Both the position numbers and the translations under genes were made by a program. Below the pieces are notes generated by a model. The model was not told the origin of the DNA. It searched no databases and was given only the letters and a program-made list of their open reading frames with translations. 64,000 bases of DNA. It comes from Pseudomonas quebecensis (GTDB lineage Bacteria; Pseudomonadota; Gammaproteobacteria; Pseudomonadales; Pseudomonadaceae). The stretch is from positions 5,207,001 to 5,271,000 of the forward strand of contig NZ_CP112866.1 of NCBI RefSeq assembly GCF_026410085.1, written 5' to 3'. Of this stretch, positions 25,496-38,045 are shown one piece after another. How positions within the stretch are numbered: position 1 is the first letter of the stretch; the number at the start of each line of letters is the position of its first letter.

Positions 25496-25625
25496 AAAAA
25501 AAACCCCGGACTTCTTATGGGGAGGGGAAGTTCGGGGTTCAAGTTCCGGACCGCTAGGGCGGGGCCCAGATATCTGCCAACACTTAACACAACATAGGAG
25601 CATTGAAGGGCTTCACCACCCATTC
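25496..25625 (-). ncRNA. ersA: ErsA / Spot 42-type small RNA
   Basis: The gap between polA and engB encodes Spot 42 in E. coli and the sigma-22-dependent RNA ErsA in P. aeruginosa. Here, on the minus strand, an AlgU-type promoter is followed by a transcript of about 130 nt, matching the roughly 130-nt size of ErsA. It ends in a 12-bp hairpin (25504-25539) with a run of eight U. A C-rich single-stranded segment (CCCCTCCCC) occupies the terminator loop. ErsA is an Hfq-associated envelope stress regulator. The start position is inferred from promoter spacing. Confidence 0.78.
25504..25539 (-). terminator. Terminator of the small RNA, also serving polA
   Basis: On the minus strand a 12-bp stem with one G-U pair (AACCCCGAACTT with AAGTCCGGGGTT) is followed by eight T (25503-25496). 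It is the only strong terminator downstream of polA. Confidence 0.85.
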
Positions 25626-25631
25626 AGTAAC

Positions 25632-25659
25632 TCTGAGTGGCAGTTCACAGGTTAAGTTC
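25632..25659 (-). promoter_or_regulatory. AlgU (sigma-22) type promoter of the small RNA
   Basis: Reading the minus strand, GAACTT (25659-25654), 17 bases and TCAGA (25636-25632) closely match the AlgU/RpoE consensus GAACTT-N16/17-TCTGA. It lies 93 bases past the polA stop. Confidence 0.75.
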
Positions 25660-25751
25660 CGGGGTGCTCGAAAACTATTGGAAATAACTGTCAGGCGTTT
25701 CCGACATAAGGCGCATCGCCACCGCGCAGGGTGGTGGCAACGCGTCGACAA

Positions 25752-28547
<2,796 letters not shown>

Positions 28548-28621
28548 GTGCAGGATCAACCTTTTCGGCGGGTCAGGCGCTAGAATAGCCGGACCAATGA
28601 AAACAAAGGGACAAGGTTATC

Positions 28622-28912
28622 ATGCGTACATTCAATCGCCTGCTGTTGACCGGCTTGATTGCACTCGCTCCGATGGCTGCCATGGCGGCGGACGATGCGC
28701 CCTCGGGCGACCCGGAAGTCACCATTCGCACGGAAGGCGACAAGACCATCCAGGAGTATCGCCAAAACGGTTTTCTGTACGCCATCAAGGTGACTCCGAA
28801 GGGAGCCCCTCCGTATTTCCTGGTGCGCGCGGACGGAACCGACGCGAACTTCATCCGTTCTGACCAGCCGGATATGCTGATCCCGTCATGGAAGATCTTC
28901 GAATGGAAATGA
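28622..28912 (+). CDS. DUF2782 family exported small protein
   Basis: A 96-residue protein with a signal peptide cleaved near AMA (about residue 22). The mature region carries the DUF2782 pattern: EVTIRTEGDKTIQEYR, then KVTPKGAPPYFLV. No function is known. It sits between polA (divergent) and thrB (56 bases downstream, same strand), the conserved Pseudomonas arrangement. A GC-rich hairpin without T-run separates it from thrB. Confidence 0.85.
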   Translation: MRTFNRLLLTGLIALAPMAAMAADDAPSGDPEVTIRTEGDKTIQEYRQNGFLYAIKVTPKGAPPYFLVRADGTDANFIRSDQPDMLIPSWKIFEWK

Positions 28913-28928
28913 TTTCTTAACTTCAATC

Positions 28929-28949
28929 GGCGCCGCCCACCGCGGCGCC
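28929..28949. other. GC hairpin between DUF2782 gene and thrB
   Basis: A perfect 8-bp stem (GGCGCCGC with GCGGCGCC) and a 5-base loop lie 17 bases past the DUF2782 stop. It lacks a strong T-run, so partial termination or mRNA stabilisation is more likely than full termination. Confidence 0.4.
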
Positions 28950-28968
28950 CGTACTGGCAGTTTTAACC

Positions 28969-29922
28969 ATGTCTGTGTTTACCCCCCTGGCTCGGCCCGA
29001 GCTGGAAACCTTTCTTGCCCCCTACGGGCTCGGCCGCCTGCTTGATTTCCAGGGGATTGCCGCCGGTAGCGAAAACACCAACTTCTTTATCAGCCTGGAG
29101 CAGGGCGAGTTTGTCCTGACCCTGGTCGAACGTGGCCCGGTGCAGGAGATGCCGTTCTTCATCGAGTTGCTGGACGTGCTCCACGACGCCGACCTCCCCG
29201 TTCCATACGCCCTGCGCACCGCCGACGGCGTGGCCCTGCGCGAACTGGCCGGTAAACCGGCCCTGCTGCAACCGCGTCTGGCCGGCAAGCACATCAAGGA
29301 CGCCAATGCCCAGCACTGCGCCCAGGTCGGCGAACTGCTCGGCCACCTGCACTTGGCGACTCAGGGTGACAAGCTGCTGGAGCGCAAGACCGATCGCGGG
29401 CTGGACTGGATGCTCAGCGAAGGCAAGCAGCTGATTTCTCACCTCAATAACGACCAGCAGCGCCTGCTGCAGGCCGCGCTGGATGAAATCACTGCGCATA
29501 AGGCGCAGATCCTCGCCTTGCCTCGCGCTAACGTGCACGCGGACCTGTTTCGCGACAACGCGATGTTCGAAGGCACGCACCTGACCGGTCTGATCGACTT
29601 CTACAATGCCTGCTCGGGCCCGATGCTGTACGACGTGGCGATTGCCCTGAACGACTGGTGTTCGGACGCTGAGGGTGTGATCGACGTCCCCCGTGCCCGC
29701 GCACTGCTGGGTGCCTATGCGAGCCTGCGGCCCTTTACCGCCAAGGAAGCCGAACTGTGGCCAACCCTGCTGCGGGTGGCGTGTGTACGCTTTTGGCTGT
29801 CGCGCCTGATCGCGGCCGAGTCGTTTGCCGGGCAGGATGTTCTCATCCACGATCCCGCCGAGTTCGAGCATCGCCTGGCGCAGCGTCAGCAGGTCACCGT
29901 CCACCTGCCATTCGCACTCTGA
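28969..29922 (+). CDS. thrB: Homoserine kinase (APH-fold, ThrB2 type)
   Basis: A 317-residue aminoglycoside-phosphotransferase-fold enzyme that phosphorylates homoserine for threonine synthesis. It is the type used by Pseudomonas in place of the GHMP-type ThrB. The catalytic loop appears as NVHADLFRDNAMF (about 184-196) and the metal-binding aspartate as LIDFYNA (about 204-210). The N-terminal glycine-rich region AGSENTNFFI marks the nucleotide site. thrC and hom are not in the window. Confidence 0.92.
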   Translation: MSVFTPLARPELETFLAPYGLGRLLDFQGIAAGSENTNFFISLEQGEFVLTLVERGPVQEMPFFIELLDVLHDADLPVPYALRTADGVALRELAGKPALLQPRLAGKHIKDANAQHCAQVGELLGHLHLATQGDKLLERKTDRGLDWMLSEGKQLISHLNNDQQRLLQAALDEITAHKAQILALPRANVHADLFRDNAMFEGTHLTGLIDFYNACSGPMLYDVAIALNDWCSDAEGVIDVPRARALLGAYASLRPFTAKEAELWPTLLRVACVRFWLSRLIAAESFAGQDVLIHDPAEFEHRLAQRQQVTVHLPFAL

Positions 29923-29986
29923 GGAGCAGCCCGGTCGAACATGCGGGAGGGCGCGAACCTTTCCCGCATATGATCGTCGCTGAGGC

Positions 29987-30907
29987 TTACAACGACTCCA
30001 GGCACCCCGCCAAGTCATTGCCCAGCTTTTCCAGCACCTGCTCATAACCTTGCGCAGTCGCAGGGGTGTAACCACCCAACGCGTCCAGCTCCGCCAGTTT
30101 CACCGGCAGACCTGCCACCAGGGTTTCAGCCAAACGCGGACGCAGCGGGGGCTCGCTGAACACACAAGTCTTGCCCACCTCCTGCAACCGCGTACGCATC
30201 GCTGCGACGTGCTGGGCGCCCGGCTGAACCTCGGCCGCGACGCTGAACACGCCCGCATGCTTGAGGCCGTAAGCGGCTTCGAAATAATCGAAGGCTTCGT
30301 GGAAGACGAAGTAGGGTTTGTCGCCGATCCCGGCCAGACGCGCCTTCAGGCGCGCATCCAACGCATCCAGGCGTGCGGCGAAAGCCTTGGCGTTGCTCTG
30401 ATAACGCGCGGCGTTGGCAGGGTCGGCGCTGGCGAGGTCGGACGCCATGCGCGCGGCAATCACGCGGGCGTTCACTGTCGATAGCCACAGGTGGGCATCC
30501 ACACTGCCAGGACGATGATCGTGGTCATGCTCGTCGGCTTCGTCGGCGTGAGAATGGCTGTCTTCGGCGAAACGGCGCAATTGCATGCCCGGCAGGTCCT
30601 GCACGGCCACGGTTGTGGCTGTACGATTTTTGAGCACGCGAGGCAGGAAGGTTTCCATGTCCGGCCCGATCCAATACAGCAGATCGACCGACTGCACGCG
30701 CCGTACGTCGGATGGGCGCAAAGCAAAGTTATGCGGCGACGCACCCGGCGGCAACAGCACCTCCGGAACCGCCACGCCGTCCTGTACCGCTGCGGCGATC
30801 AGCTGCAATGGCTTGATGCTGGTAAGCACCTTGACCTCGGCCTGAGCAGCGCCGACAACGAATAAACTGGTGACAAATACGACAAAAACGGGAAAAAGTC
30901 GGGACAC
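29987..30907 (-). CDS. znuA: Zinc ABC transporter substrate-binding protein ZnuA
   Basis: A 306-residue periplasmic binding protein with signal peptide (about 1-24). It contains the zinc-site pattern of cluster 9 proteins: GASPHNFALRP (first His), a His/Asp-rich charged loop (about 118-133), VDAHLWLS (second His) and FHEAFDYFE (third His). I chose the GTG at 30907, which has GAG eight bases upstream; another GTG three codons earlier is possible. It is divergent from zur-znuC-znuB, with a Zur-box-like sequence in between. Confidence 0.93.
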   Translation of the reverse strand: MSRLFPVFVVFVTSLFVVGAAQAEVKVLTSIKPLQLIAAAVQDGVAVPEVLLPPGASPHNFALRPSDVRRVQSVDLLYWIGPDMETFLPRVLKNRTATTVAVQDLPGMQLRRFAEDSHSHADEADEHDHDHRPGSVDAHLWLSTVNARVIAARMASDLASADPANAARYQSNAKAFAARLDALDARLKARLAGIGDKPYFVFHEAFDYFEAAYGLKHAGVFSVAAEVQPGAQHVAAMRTRLQEVGKTCVFSEPPLRPRLAETLVAGLPVKLAELDALGGYTPATAQGYEQVLEKLGNDLAGCLESL

Positions 30908-30934
30908 GATGACCACTCAATGGCGTAGGAACGG

Positions 30935-30947
30935 GTAACATAATAAC
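30935..30947. promoter_or_regulatory. Candidate Zur operator between znuA and zur
   Basis: GTAACATAATAAC forms an imperfect palindrome resembling the core GTTATA-n-TATAAC of gamma-proteobacterial Zur boxes. Its position between the divergent znuA and zur genes would allow zinc repression of both. Confidence 0.5.
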
Positions 30948-30974
30948 GTCTCTATCAAATATCTGTCGCCGCTC

Positions 30975-31457
30975 ATGCCTATAACACCGCTTGCCAGCCG
31001 TCCCCACGACCACTCTCACTGCGTGCACACCGCGCTGTCGGAGGCCGATGCGCTGTGCGCACGCCAGGGCCTGCGCCTGACCGCCCTGCGGCGGCGCGTG
31101 CTGGAACTGGTTTGGCAAAGCCACAAACCGCTGGGCGCCTACGACATTCTCGGCGTGCTCAGCGAACAGGACGGTCGACGCGCCGCGCCGCCCACGGTGT
31201 ACCGCGCACTGGATTTCCTGCTGGAAAACGGCTTGGTTCACCGCATCGCCTCCCTCAACGCGTTTGTCGGCTGCAACCACCCGGAGCATGCGCACCAGGG
31301 TCAGTTCCTGATCTGCCGGGTGTGCCACGCCGCTATCGAACTTGAACAAAAAACCATCAGCGATGCGATTATCCACAGCGCCGCCGAGGTTGGCTTTCGG
31401 GTCGAAGGGCAAACGGTCGAAGTCGTCGGCCTGTGCTCTGGCTGCCAGGGGGCTTGA
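30975..31457 (+). CDS. zur: Zinc uptake regulator Zur (Np20), Fur family
   Basis: A 160-residue Fur-family repressor. An N-terminal winged helix (about 20-85) precedes a dimerisation domain with a structural zinc site formed by CRVC (about 115-118) and CSGC (about 154-157). The [15 protein letters not shown] histidine segment fits a sensory zinc site. Zinc-loaded Zur represses znuA and the zur-znuCB operon. It is the first gene of that operon, and its stop overlaps the znuC start by one base (TGATG). Confidence 0.93.
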   Translation: MPITPLASRPHDHSHCVHTALSEADALCARQGLRLTALRRRVLELVWQSHKPLGAYDILGVLSEQDGRRAAPPTVYRALDFLLENGLVHRIASLNAFVGCNHPEHAHQGQFLICRVCHAAIELEQKTISDAIIHSAAEVGFRVEGQTVEVVGLCSGCQGA

Positions 31458-32242
31458 TGAGCAACGCGTTGATTCGCCTGGAGCAGGTCGGCGTCACGTT
31501 CGCCGGGCAAAACGTGCTGGATAACATTGCGCTGAGCGTGGAGCCGGGGCAGATCGTCACCCTGATCGGCCCCAATGGCGCCGGCAAGACCACCCTGGTG
31601 CGCGCCGTGCTCGGCCTGCTCAAACCCGACAGAGGCAGTGTGTGGCGCAAGCCCAGACTGCGCGTGGGCTATATGCCACAGAAACTGCATGTGGACCCGA
31701 CCCTGCCATTGTCCGTGTTGCGCTTCCTGCGCCTGGTGCCGGGTGTGGACCGTGCCCGCGCCCAAGCCGCACTCAAGGAAGTCGGTGCCGAACAGGTGAT
31801 CGACAGCCCGGCGCAGAGCATCTCCGGTGGCGAAATGCAACGCGTGCTACTGGCCCGCGCCCTGCTGCGCGAGCCGGAACTGTTAGTGCTCGACGAACCT
31901 GTGCAAGGCGTCGATGTCGCCGGCCAGGCGGAGCTCTACAGCCTGATCACTCGCCTGCGCGACCGCCATGGCTGCGGCGTGCTGATGGTGTCCCACGATC
32001 TGCATCTGGTCATGAGCACCACCGACCAAGTGGTATGCCTCAACCGCCATGTGTGCTGCTCCGGCCACCCGGAACAGGTCAGCGGCGACCCGGCATTTGT
32101 CGAGCTGTTCGGCAAAAACGCGCAGAGCCTGGCGATTTACCACCACCATCACGACCATGCGCATGACCTGCATGGCGCGGTGGTCGATGACCCGAGCACG
32201 TCTCATACCCACGTTCATGGAGATAGCTGCAAGCATGGCTGA
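31457..32242 (+). CDS. znuC: Zinc ABC transporter ATPase ZnuC
   Basis: A 261-residue ATP-binding subunit with Walker A GPNGAGKT, signature [10 protein letters not shown], Walker [13 protein letters not shown] and H-loop VSHDLH. The C-terminal 35 residues are exceptionally His/Asp-rich and could bind zinc, which is common in ZnuC of pseudomonads. The ATG at 31457 overlaps the zur stop by one base, and its own end overlaps znuB by eight bases, indicating coupling across the operon. Confidence 0.94.
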   Translation: MSNALIRLEQVGVTFAGQNVLDNIALSVEPGQIVTLIGPNGAGKTTLVRAVLGLLKPDRGSVWRKPRLRVGYMPQKLHVDPTLPLSVLRFLRLVPGVDRARAQAALKEVGAEQVIDSPAQSISGGEMQRVLLARALLREPELLVLDEPVQGVDVAGQAELYSLITRLRDRHGCGVLMVSHDLHLVMSTTDQVVCLNRHVCCSGHPEQVSGDPAFVELFGKNAQSLAIYHHHHDHAHDLHGAVVDDPSTSHTHVHGDSCKHG

Positions 32243-33023
32243 TTTTCTGCTCTACGCCCTGCTGGCAGGCTTGGCTCTGGCACTGGTCGCGGGCCCTTTG
32301 GGCTCGTTCGTGGTCTGGCGGCGCATGGCCTATTTTGGCGACACCTTGTCACACGCCGCGCTGCTGGGCGTGGCGATGGGTTTTCTGTTGGATGTGAGCC
32401 CGACCATCGCCGTGACCGCAGGCTGCCTGCTGCTCGCGGTGCTGTTGGTGACGCTGCAACAACGCCAGCCGCTGGCTTCAGACACCCTGCTGGGGATTCT
32501 GGCACCGAGCACCTTATCCCTGGGCCTGGTGGTACTGAGCTTCATGCACGAAGTGCGCATCGACCTGATGGCTTACCTGTTCGGCGATCTGCTGGCGATC
32601 AGCCCCACCGACCTGGCCTGGATCCTCGGCGGCAGTGCGATGGTGCTGGTGTTGCTGGTGACGCTGTGGCGCCCGTTGCTGGCGATCACCGTGCATGAAG
32701 AACTGGCCAGGGTCGAAGGCCTGCCGGTGCCCGCGCTGCGCATGGCTCTGATGTTGCTGATCGCGGTGGTGATTGCTGTCGCGATGAAGATTGTCGGCGT
32801 ATTGTTGATCACATCGCTGCTGATCATTCCCGCCGCCGCCGCCCAGCGTCATGCCCGCTCGCCGGAGCAGATGGCGATCGGCGCCAGCCTGCTGGGGATG
32901 CTTGCAGTGTGTGGGGGCCTGGCGTTGTCGTGGTTCAAGGACACTCCGGCCGGACCGTCGATCGTGGTCACCGCCGCCGCCCTGTTTCTGCTGAGTTTTG
33001 TCCTGCCCCGTCGAGGGGTGTAG
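32235..33023 (+). CDS. znuB: Zinc ABC transporter permease ZnuB
   Basis: A 262-residue membrane protein with about eight hydrophobic segments and the ABC-3 family pattern: [17 protein letters not shown] near the N-terminus and [17 protein letters not shown] near the C-terminus. The ATG at 32235 lies inside the end of znuC. It forms the zinc channel of the ZnuABC importer in the inner membrane. Confidence 0.93.
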   Translation: MADFLLYALLAGLALALVAGPLGSFVVWRRMAYFGDTLSHAALLGVAMGFLLDVSPTIAVTAGCLLLAVLLVTLQQRQPLASDTLLGILAPSTLSLGLVVLSFMHEVRIDLMAYLFGDLLAISPTDLAWILGGSAMVLVLLVTLWRPLLAITVHEELARVEGLPVPALRMALMLLIAVVIAVAMKIVGVLLITSLLIIPAAAAQRHARSPEQMAIGASLLGMLAVCGGLALSWFKDTPAGPSIVVTAAALFLLSFVLPRRGV

Positions 33024-33060
33024 ACTTGCTCGCTTTTTGCGCAAATAGAGAGTCGCAGGA

Positions 33061-33780
33061 ATGAAGCCGTTCACCGCACGTTATCTGCTCCTTGCCGCAT
33101 TTTCCCTGCTGCTGGGTGCCTGTCAAAGCACACCGCCCGCGCCCCCCGAGGCAACGGACCCGCGCGCCGCCGCCATCGCGCAGCTGGAGCAAAACCTGGC
33201 CAGCAGTGAGCTGGCCACCGCCGAAGATCAGCTCGCCACGCTGCAGGCCCAGACGCCTGACGATCCGGCGCTGGAAACCTATCAGCGCCAGCTGGCCGAA
33301 GCCTATCTGCAGCGCAGCCAGATCGTGCTGCAAAAAGGCGACGTCAACGCAGCCGCCACCGCCCTGAGCCGCGCCCGGGCTCTGATGCCCAAGGCACCGG
33401 CGCTGACCGGCGGCGTCAACAGCGCAATCACCCATGCCCGCAAACTCGAGCTGGATAAAGCCGAGGAGGCCCTCAAAGCCGCTGAAGCCAAGCCTGCCGC
33501 CAAGGTCATCGACCCGGCAGCGCCGAGCACCACCGTGGCGCTGGACCTCACCCACATTCAAGACATGCGCCATCAGCTCGACGCCATTGCCACCGACGTG
33601 GTGAATTACCAGTGCGACGTGAGCATCCAGGTGCCACGCACGGAAGATTACCCGTGGCTGGCCAGCCTGCTGACCAAACGGGTAAAGCGCATCGATTCGG
33701 GGTATGACCTGAAGATCCACCGGCAGATTCTGAAGAATATCCCGGCGCAGATCGTGTTGATTCCACGCAAGGCGCAGTGA
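33061..33780 (+). CDS. PA5502-type lipoprotein
   Basis: A 239-residue lipoprotein with lipobox LGAC (Cys21). The mature part is largely alpha-helical, with Ala/Leu/Gln repeats resembling TPR-like helices over residues 45-160. A mixed C-terminal domain (NYQCDVSIQVPR, then SGYDLKIHRQIL) follows. The role is unknown. It sits 37 bases after znuB and could be read through from the zinc operon, which raises but does not prove a link to metal homeostasis. A REPIN follows. Confidence 0.82.
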   Translation: MKPFTARYLLLAAFSLLLGACQSTPPAPPEATDPRAAAIAQLEQNLASSELATAEDQLATLQAQTPDDPALETYQRQLAEAYLQRSQIVLQKGDVNAAATALSRARALMPKAPALTGGVNSAITHARKLELDKAEEALKAAEAKPAAKVIDPAAPSTTVALDLTHIQDMRHQLDAIATDVVNYQCDVSIQVPRTEDYPWLASLLTKRVKRIDSGYDLKIHRQILKNIPAQIVLIPRKAQ

Positions 33781-33789
33781 AGTAAAAGC

Positions 33790-33862
33790 ATCGGGGGCAA
33801 GCCCCCTCCCACACATTGAACTGTGAATACATTCAAATGTGGGAGGGGGCTTGCCCCCGATA
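33790..33862. repeat. REPIN (inverted REP pair)
   Basis: Perfect 24-base arms (33790-33813 and 33839-33862) face each other across a 25-base spacer. They lie between the ends of the convergent lipoprotein and katE genes. Confidence 0.88.
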
Positions 33863-33886
33863 GCTATCTAACTAACAACTCCTGCC

Positions 33887-36028
33887 TTAAGCCGGAATCG
33901 CCTTGGCCTTCGGCTCACGCTCCCACACTCGGTGCTGCGCAATCGCGGCGAAAAACGCCTTGAACGCCTTGGCATCCGAGCCGACGATCAGTCCCGCATC
34001 CGCTTCAAGCTTCAGCTGATCCAGCAGCGGCTTCACGTCCGCACCCACGGCAATCGCCTTCAAGTGCTTGTAAGCTTCCAGCACGTAATGCAACGCCACA
34101 CCGTCGCCGCTCAAGGCGTTCACCGAGTCTTTGCCGCCTGGGATAAACACCGCATCGAACGCAATGGATGGCATACCTTCCATCGACGCATCCACCGCCA
34201 GGGTTTTGCCATCGGCCGTCTTCACCGGCGCCGAGGTCGGCCCCAGCAGTTTGGCGTGAGCACCTTCGGCCTCCAGAGCCTTTTTCAACGCATCAATCGC
34301 GGCGCCATCCACACCGTTCGCCGCCAGGATCGCGACTTTGCGTGTTTTGATATCCCCCGACAGCAGGTTCACCTGGCTCAACGCCGGCGATGTTTTCACC
34401 GAGGTCTCGCGTGGCGGCACGGTGCCCTTGGTCGGCGCCGGCAGGCCCAGGTTCTGCGCCACGCGCTTGGCCAGTTCCAGATCGATGTTGGCGAGGATCT
34501 CGTTCACCTGGCGCGCACGAATATGCTCGCGCTCGACCTTGCCCAGCTCAAAGCTGTAGGCAGCGATGATGTGCTCTTTCTCGTGGTGGCTCATGCTGTT
34601 GAAAAACAGCGTGGCCTGGGAGAAGTGATCGCCGAACGATTCACTGCGCTCACGCACCTTATTGGCATCGACGCGCTCGTAATAGGTTTCGAAACCGCCA
34701 TCGGTAGGGCCTGGCGGGGTCTCTTTCGGCCAGCCGCCATCGATCGAATTCGGTTCGTACGCCGCGCGGCCCTTGTCGATCACACTGCGGTGCTGCGCGT
34801 CGCGCTGGCCATTATGGAACGGCGCCACGGGTCGGTTGATCGGGATTTCATGGAAGTTCGGACCACCCAGGCGGCTGATCTGCGTGTCCGTGTAGGAAAA
34901 CAGACGGCCTTGCAGCAGCGGGTCGTTGGTAAAATCGATACCCGGCACGATATGCCCAGGGCAGAACGCCACCTGCTCGACTTCGGCAAAGAAGTTGTCC
35001 GGGTTGCGGTTAAGCACCATCTTGCCAAGCGGCGTAATCGGCACCAGCTCTTCGGGGATAATCTTGGTCGGGTCGAGCAGGTCGAAGTCAAACTTATGCT
35101 CGTCCTCTTCGGCGACGATCTGTACGCCCAATTCCCATTCGGGGTAGTCACCGCTCTCGATGGACTCCCACAGGTCGCGGCGATGGTAGTCGGTATCTTT
35201 ACCGGCAAGCTTCTGCGCTTCGTCCCACACCAGGGAGCAGGTGCCCACCTTCGGACGCCAGTGGAATTTGACGAAGCTGGACTTGCCCTCGGTGTTGATC
35301 AGGCGAAAGGTGTGCACGCCAAAGCCCTGCATGGCGCGCAGGCTTTTAGGAATCGCACGGTCGGACATTGCCCACACCACCATGTGCGCCGACTCCGGCA
35401 CCAGGGAGACGAAGTCCCAGAAAGTGTCGTGCGCCGAGCCGCCGGTAGGAATTTCGTTGTGAGGCTCGGGTTTTACCGCATGCACGAAGTCAGGAAACTT
35501 GATCGCATCCTGAATGAAAAACACCGGCATGTTATTGCCCACCAGGTCGAAGTTGCCTTCTTCGGTGAAAAACTTCACGGCAAAGCCGCGCACGTCGCGC
35601 ACCGTGTCACCCGAACCACGCGGGCCCTGCACGGTGGAGAATCGAGCAAATACCGGGGTTTTATGCTCGGGGGTGCGCAGGAACCCGGCCTTGGTCAGTG
35701 CCGAGTGGTCTTCGTAAGTCTGGAAATAGCCATGGGCACCGGTACCGCGAGCATGCACGATGCGCTCCGGGATACGTTCATGGTCAAAATGCGTGATTTT
35801 TTCCCGCATGATGAAATCTTCGAGCAGCGAGGGGCCCCGGGAGCCAACTTTCAAGCTGTTCTGGTTGTCGGAAATCTTCACGCCCTGGTTGGTGCGCAAT
35901 GCCTGGCCGGTGGCGTCGGAGCGGAAAGCTTCCAAGGCCTGCAGCTTGGCATTGGTATTGCCGCGGTCCAGGGTATCGGTCCCCGCGAGTTCGCTCTTGG
36001 GCGGGGTAGCTGGCTTGTTGTCGCTCAT
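33887..36028 (-). CDS. katE: Large-subunit catalase (HPII type)
   Basis: A 713-residue clade II catalase that breaks down hydrogen peroxide. The catalytic His92 ([12 protein letters not shown]), Asn165 ([11 protein letters not shown]) and heme-ligand Tyr379 (RLFSYTDTQ) are in place. The C-terminal 150 residues form the DJ-1/glutaminase-like domain typical of large catalases, with [12 protein letters not shown] at its start. AAGGAG precedes the ATG. It is usually under RpoS and cytosolic. The divergent neighbour is the methionine importer. Confidence 0.95.
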   Translation of the reverse strand: MSDNKPATPPKSELAGTDTLDRGNTNAKLQALEAFRSDATGQALRTNQGVKISDNQNSLKVGSRGPSLLEDFIMREKITHFDHERIPERIVHARGTGAHGYFQTYEDHSALTKAGFLRTPEHKTPVFARFSTVQGPRGSGDTVRDVRGFAVKFFTEEGNFDLVGNNMPVFFIQDAIKFPDFVHAVKPEPHNEIPTGGSAHDTFWDFVSLVPESAHMVVWAMSDRAIPKSLRAMQGFGVHTFRLINTEGKSSFVKFHWRPKVGTCSLVWDEAQKLAGKDTDYHRRDLWESIESGDYPEWELGVQIVAEEDEHKFDFDLLDPTKIIPEELVPITPLGKMVLNRNPDNFFAEVEQVAFCPGHIVPGIDFTNDPLLQGRLFSYTDTQISRLGGPNFHEIPINRPVAPFHNGQRDAQHRSVIDKGRAAYEPNSIDGGWPKETPPGPTDGGFETYYERVDANKVRERSESFGDHFSQATLFFNSMSHHEKEHIIAAYSFELGKVEREHIRARQVNEILANIDLELAKRVAQNLGLPAPTKGTVPPRETSVKTSPALSQVNLLSGDIKTRKVAILAANGVDGAAIDALKKALEAEGAHAKLLGPTSAPVKTADGKTLAVDASMEGMPSIAFDAVFIPGGKDSVNALSGDGVALHYVLEAYKHLKAIAVGADVKPLLDQLKLEADAGLIVGSDAKAFKAFFAAIAQHRVWEREPKAKAIPA

Positions 36029-36294
36029 CAGTCAAAACTCCTTATTCAAAGTGGCCAGAGCGTTCCCCCGGCTCGTTTGAGCAAAACCCCAGGCACGGCA
36101 CCTGAGAAATCGAGTTGCTTAAATAGGGACTGACAGGGTTTTGCGCCGTTCCTTTTTTATGACCTTTGATCGCGTTATTGCCAAATCGCTGGTTGGATGC
36201 GAAATAAATGCTAAGAAACGCTAAACGGACAGGCTAAAATGCGCGCCCGGCTAACCGCTGATCCCCTTTTCATGCGCCCCACAAGGTTCGCTAC

Positions 36295-37302
36295 GTGATC
36301 GAGTTTCAAAACGTCCATAAAACCTACCGTGTCGACGGTAGGGATATCCCCGCGCTGCATCCCACCAGCCTGCGTGTCGAGAACGGCCAGGTGTTCGGCC
36401 TGATCGGCCATTCGGGTGCGGGTAAAAGCACACTGCTACACCTGATCAACCGCCTGGAAGAGCCCAGTGGCGGTCAGATCACGGTCGATGGCGAAGAAGT
36501 CACCGCCCTGGACGCCAACGGCCTGCGCCGTTTCCGCCAGCAGGTCGGCATGATCTTCCAGCACTTCAACCTGCTGGCGTCCAAGACTGTCGCCGACAAC
36601 GTGGCGCTGCCGTTGACCCTGGCCGGCGAATTGTCGCGCAAGGCTATCGACCAACGCGTGGCTGAACTGCTGGCCCGCGTCGGCTTGTCGGACCACGCCA
36701 AAAAGTACCCGGCGCAATTGTCAGGCGGCCAGAAGCAACGCGTCGGCATCGCCCGCGCCCTGGCGACCAAGCCCAAGATTTTGCTGTGCGACGAAGCCAC
36801 CAGCGCACTCGACCCGCAGACCACCGCGTCGGTGCTGCAACTGCTGGCTGAAATCAACCGCGAGTTGAAGCTGACCATCGTGCTGATCACCCATGAAATG
36901 GACGTGATCCGTCGCGTATGCGACCAGGTCGCCGTGATGGACGCCGGTGTGATCGTGGAGCAAGGCCCTGTGGCCGATGTGTTCCTGCACCCCAAGCACC
37001 CGACCACCAAGCGTTTCGTACAGGAAGCCGAACAGGTCGACGAAGGCGAACAGCGCGATGACTTCGCCCACGTACCAGGCCGCATCGTGCGGCTCACGTT
37101 CCAAGGCGAGGCGACCTACGCGCCATTGCTGGGTACCGTCGCCCGCGAAACGGGGGTGGACTACAGCATCCTGGCCGGTCGAATCGACCGCATCAAAGAC
37201 ATCCCCTACGGGCAACTGACCCTCGCCTTCACTGGCGGTGACATGGAAGCCGCATTTGCGCGCTTCACCGCCGCCGACGTCCACATGGAGGTGCTGCGCT
37301 AA
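36295..37302 (+). CDS. metN: Methionine ABC transporter ATPase MetN
   Basis: A 335-residue ATPase. Walker A GHSGAGKS, signature [14 protein letters not shown] and Walker [14 protein letters not shown] are intact. After the nucleotide-binding domain, the C-terminal 90 residues are the NIL (ACT-like) domain that binds methionine and gives feedback inhibition. The start is GTG with AAGG nine bases upstream. Its stop overlaps the metI start by one base. The set metN-metI-metQ imports methionine. Confidence 0.94.
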   Translation: MIEFQNVHKTYRVDGRDIPALHPTSLRVENGQVFGLIGHSGAGKSTLLHLINRLEEPSGGQITVDGEEVTALDANGLRRFRQQVGMIFQHFNLLASKTVADNVALPLTLAGELSRKAIDQRVAELLARVGLSDHAKKYPAQLSGGQKQRVGIARALATKPKILLCDEATSALDPQTTASVLQLLAEINRELKLTIVLITHEMDVIRRVCDQVAVMDAGVIVEQGPVADVFLHPKHPTTKRFVQEAEQVDEGEQRDDFAHVPGRIVRLTFQGEATYAPLLGTVARETGVDYSILAGRIDRIKDIPYGQLTLAFTGGDMEAAFARFTAADVHMEVLR

Positions 37303-37994
37303 TGGACCTGTTCCTGAATTTCTTCGCCGACATCGACTGGTCCGAAATCTGGCTCGCCACCGGCGATACCATGACCATGCTGCTCGGCTCGCTGTTCTTC
37401 ACGGTCGTGCTGGGCCTGCCCCTGGGCGTGCTGCTGTTCTTGACCAGCCCACGTCAGCTGTTCGAGCAAAAAGGCTTGTACGCTTTTCTGTCGCTGGTCG
37501 TGAACATGCTGCGTTCGCTGCCGTTCATCATCCTGCTGATCGTGATGCTTCCATTAACCAAACTGATCACCGGCATATACATGGACGAGGCCACCACGCT
37601 GGGCGTTGCGGGCGCGATTCCGCCGCTGGTTATCGGCGCCACGCCATTCTTCGCACGTCTGGTGGAAACCGCCCTGCGTGAAGTGGACCGCGGCATCATC
37701 GAGGCCACGCAGTCGATGGGTGCCAGCACGCGCCAGATCATCACCAACGCCTTGCTACCCGAAGCACGCCCCGGCATTTTCGCGGCAATTACCGTGACCG
37801 CGATTACACTGGTTTCCTATACGGCGATGGCCGGCGTGGTCGGTGCCGGCGGGCTGGGCGACCTGGCGATCCGTTTCGGTTACCAGCGTTTCCAGGACAA
37901 TGTAATGGTGGTCACCGTGGTGATGCTGATGATCCTGGTGCAAATTCTGCAAACCGTCGGCGACAAGCTGGTGGTGCACTTTTCTCGCAAATAA
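37302..37994 (+). CDS. metI: Methionine ABC transporter permease MetI
   Basis: A 230-residue inner membrane permease with five to six hydrophobic segments. The ATPase-contact loop follows the pattern EAxxSMGAxxxQ, seen as IEATQSMGASTRQI (about 130-143), and MAGVVGAGGLGDLAI follows. The ATG overlaps the last base of the metN stop codon, indicating coupled translation. Its partner binding protein gene starts 51 bases downstream. Confidence 0.94.
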   Translation: MDLFLNFFADIDWSEIWLATGDTMTMLLGSLFFTVVLGLPLGVLLFLTSPRQLFEQKGLYAFLSLVVNMLRSLPFIILLIVMLPLTKLITGIYMDEATTLGVAGAIPPLVIGATPFFARLVETALREVDRGIIEATQSMGASTRQIITNALLPEARPGIFAAITVTAITLVSYTAMAGVVGAGGLGDLAIRFGYQRFQDNVMVVTVVMLMILVQILQTVGDKLVVHFSRK

Positions 37995-38045
37995 CGGCCA
38001 TGGCCGGCCTGGTGCCGGCAGATGCCCGAACAAGGAGCTTGCTGG

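Noticed and set aside
33932..36133. 733-codon open frame antisense to katE
   Set aside because: The katE protein on the other strand has all catalytic residues; the antisense frame has none and is rich in His/Arg as expected for a mirror frame.
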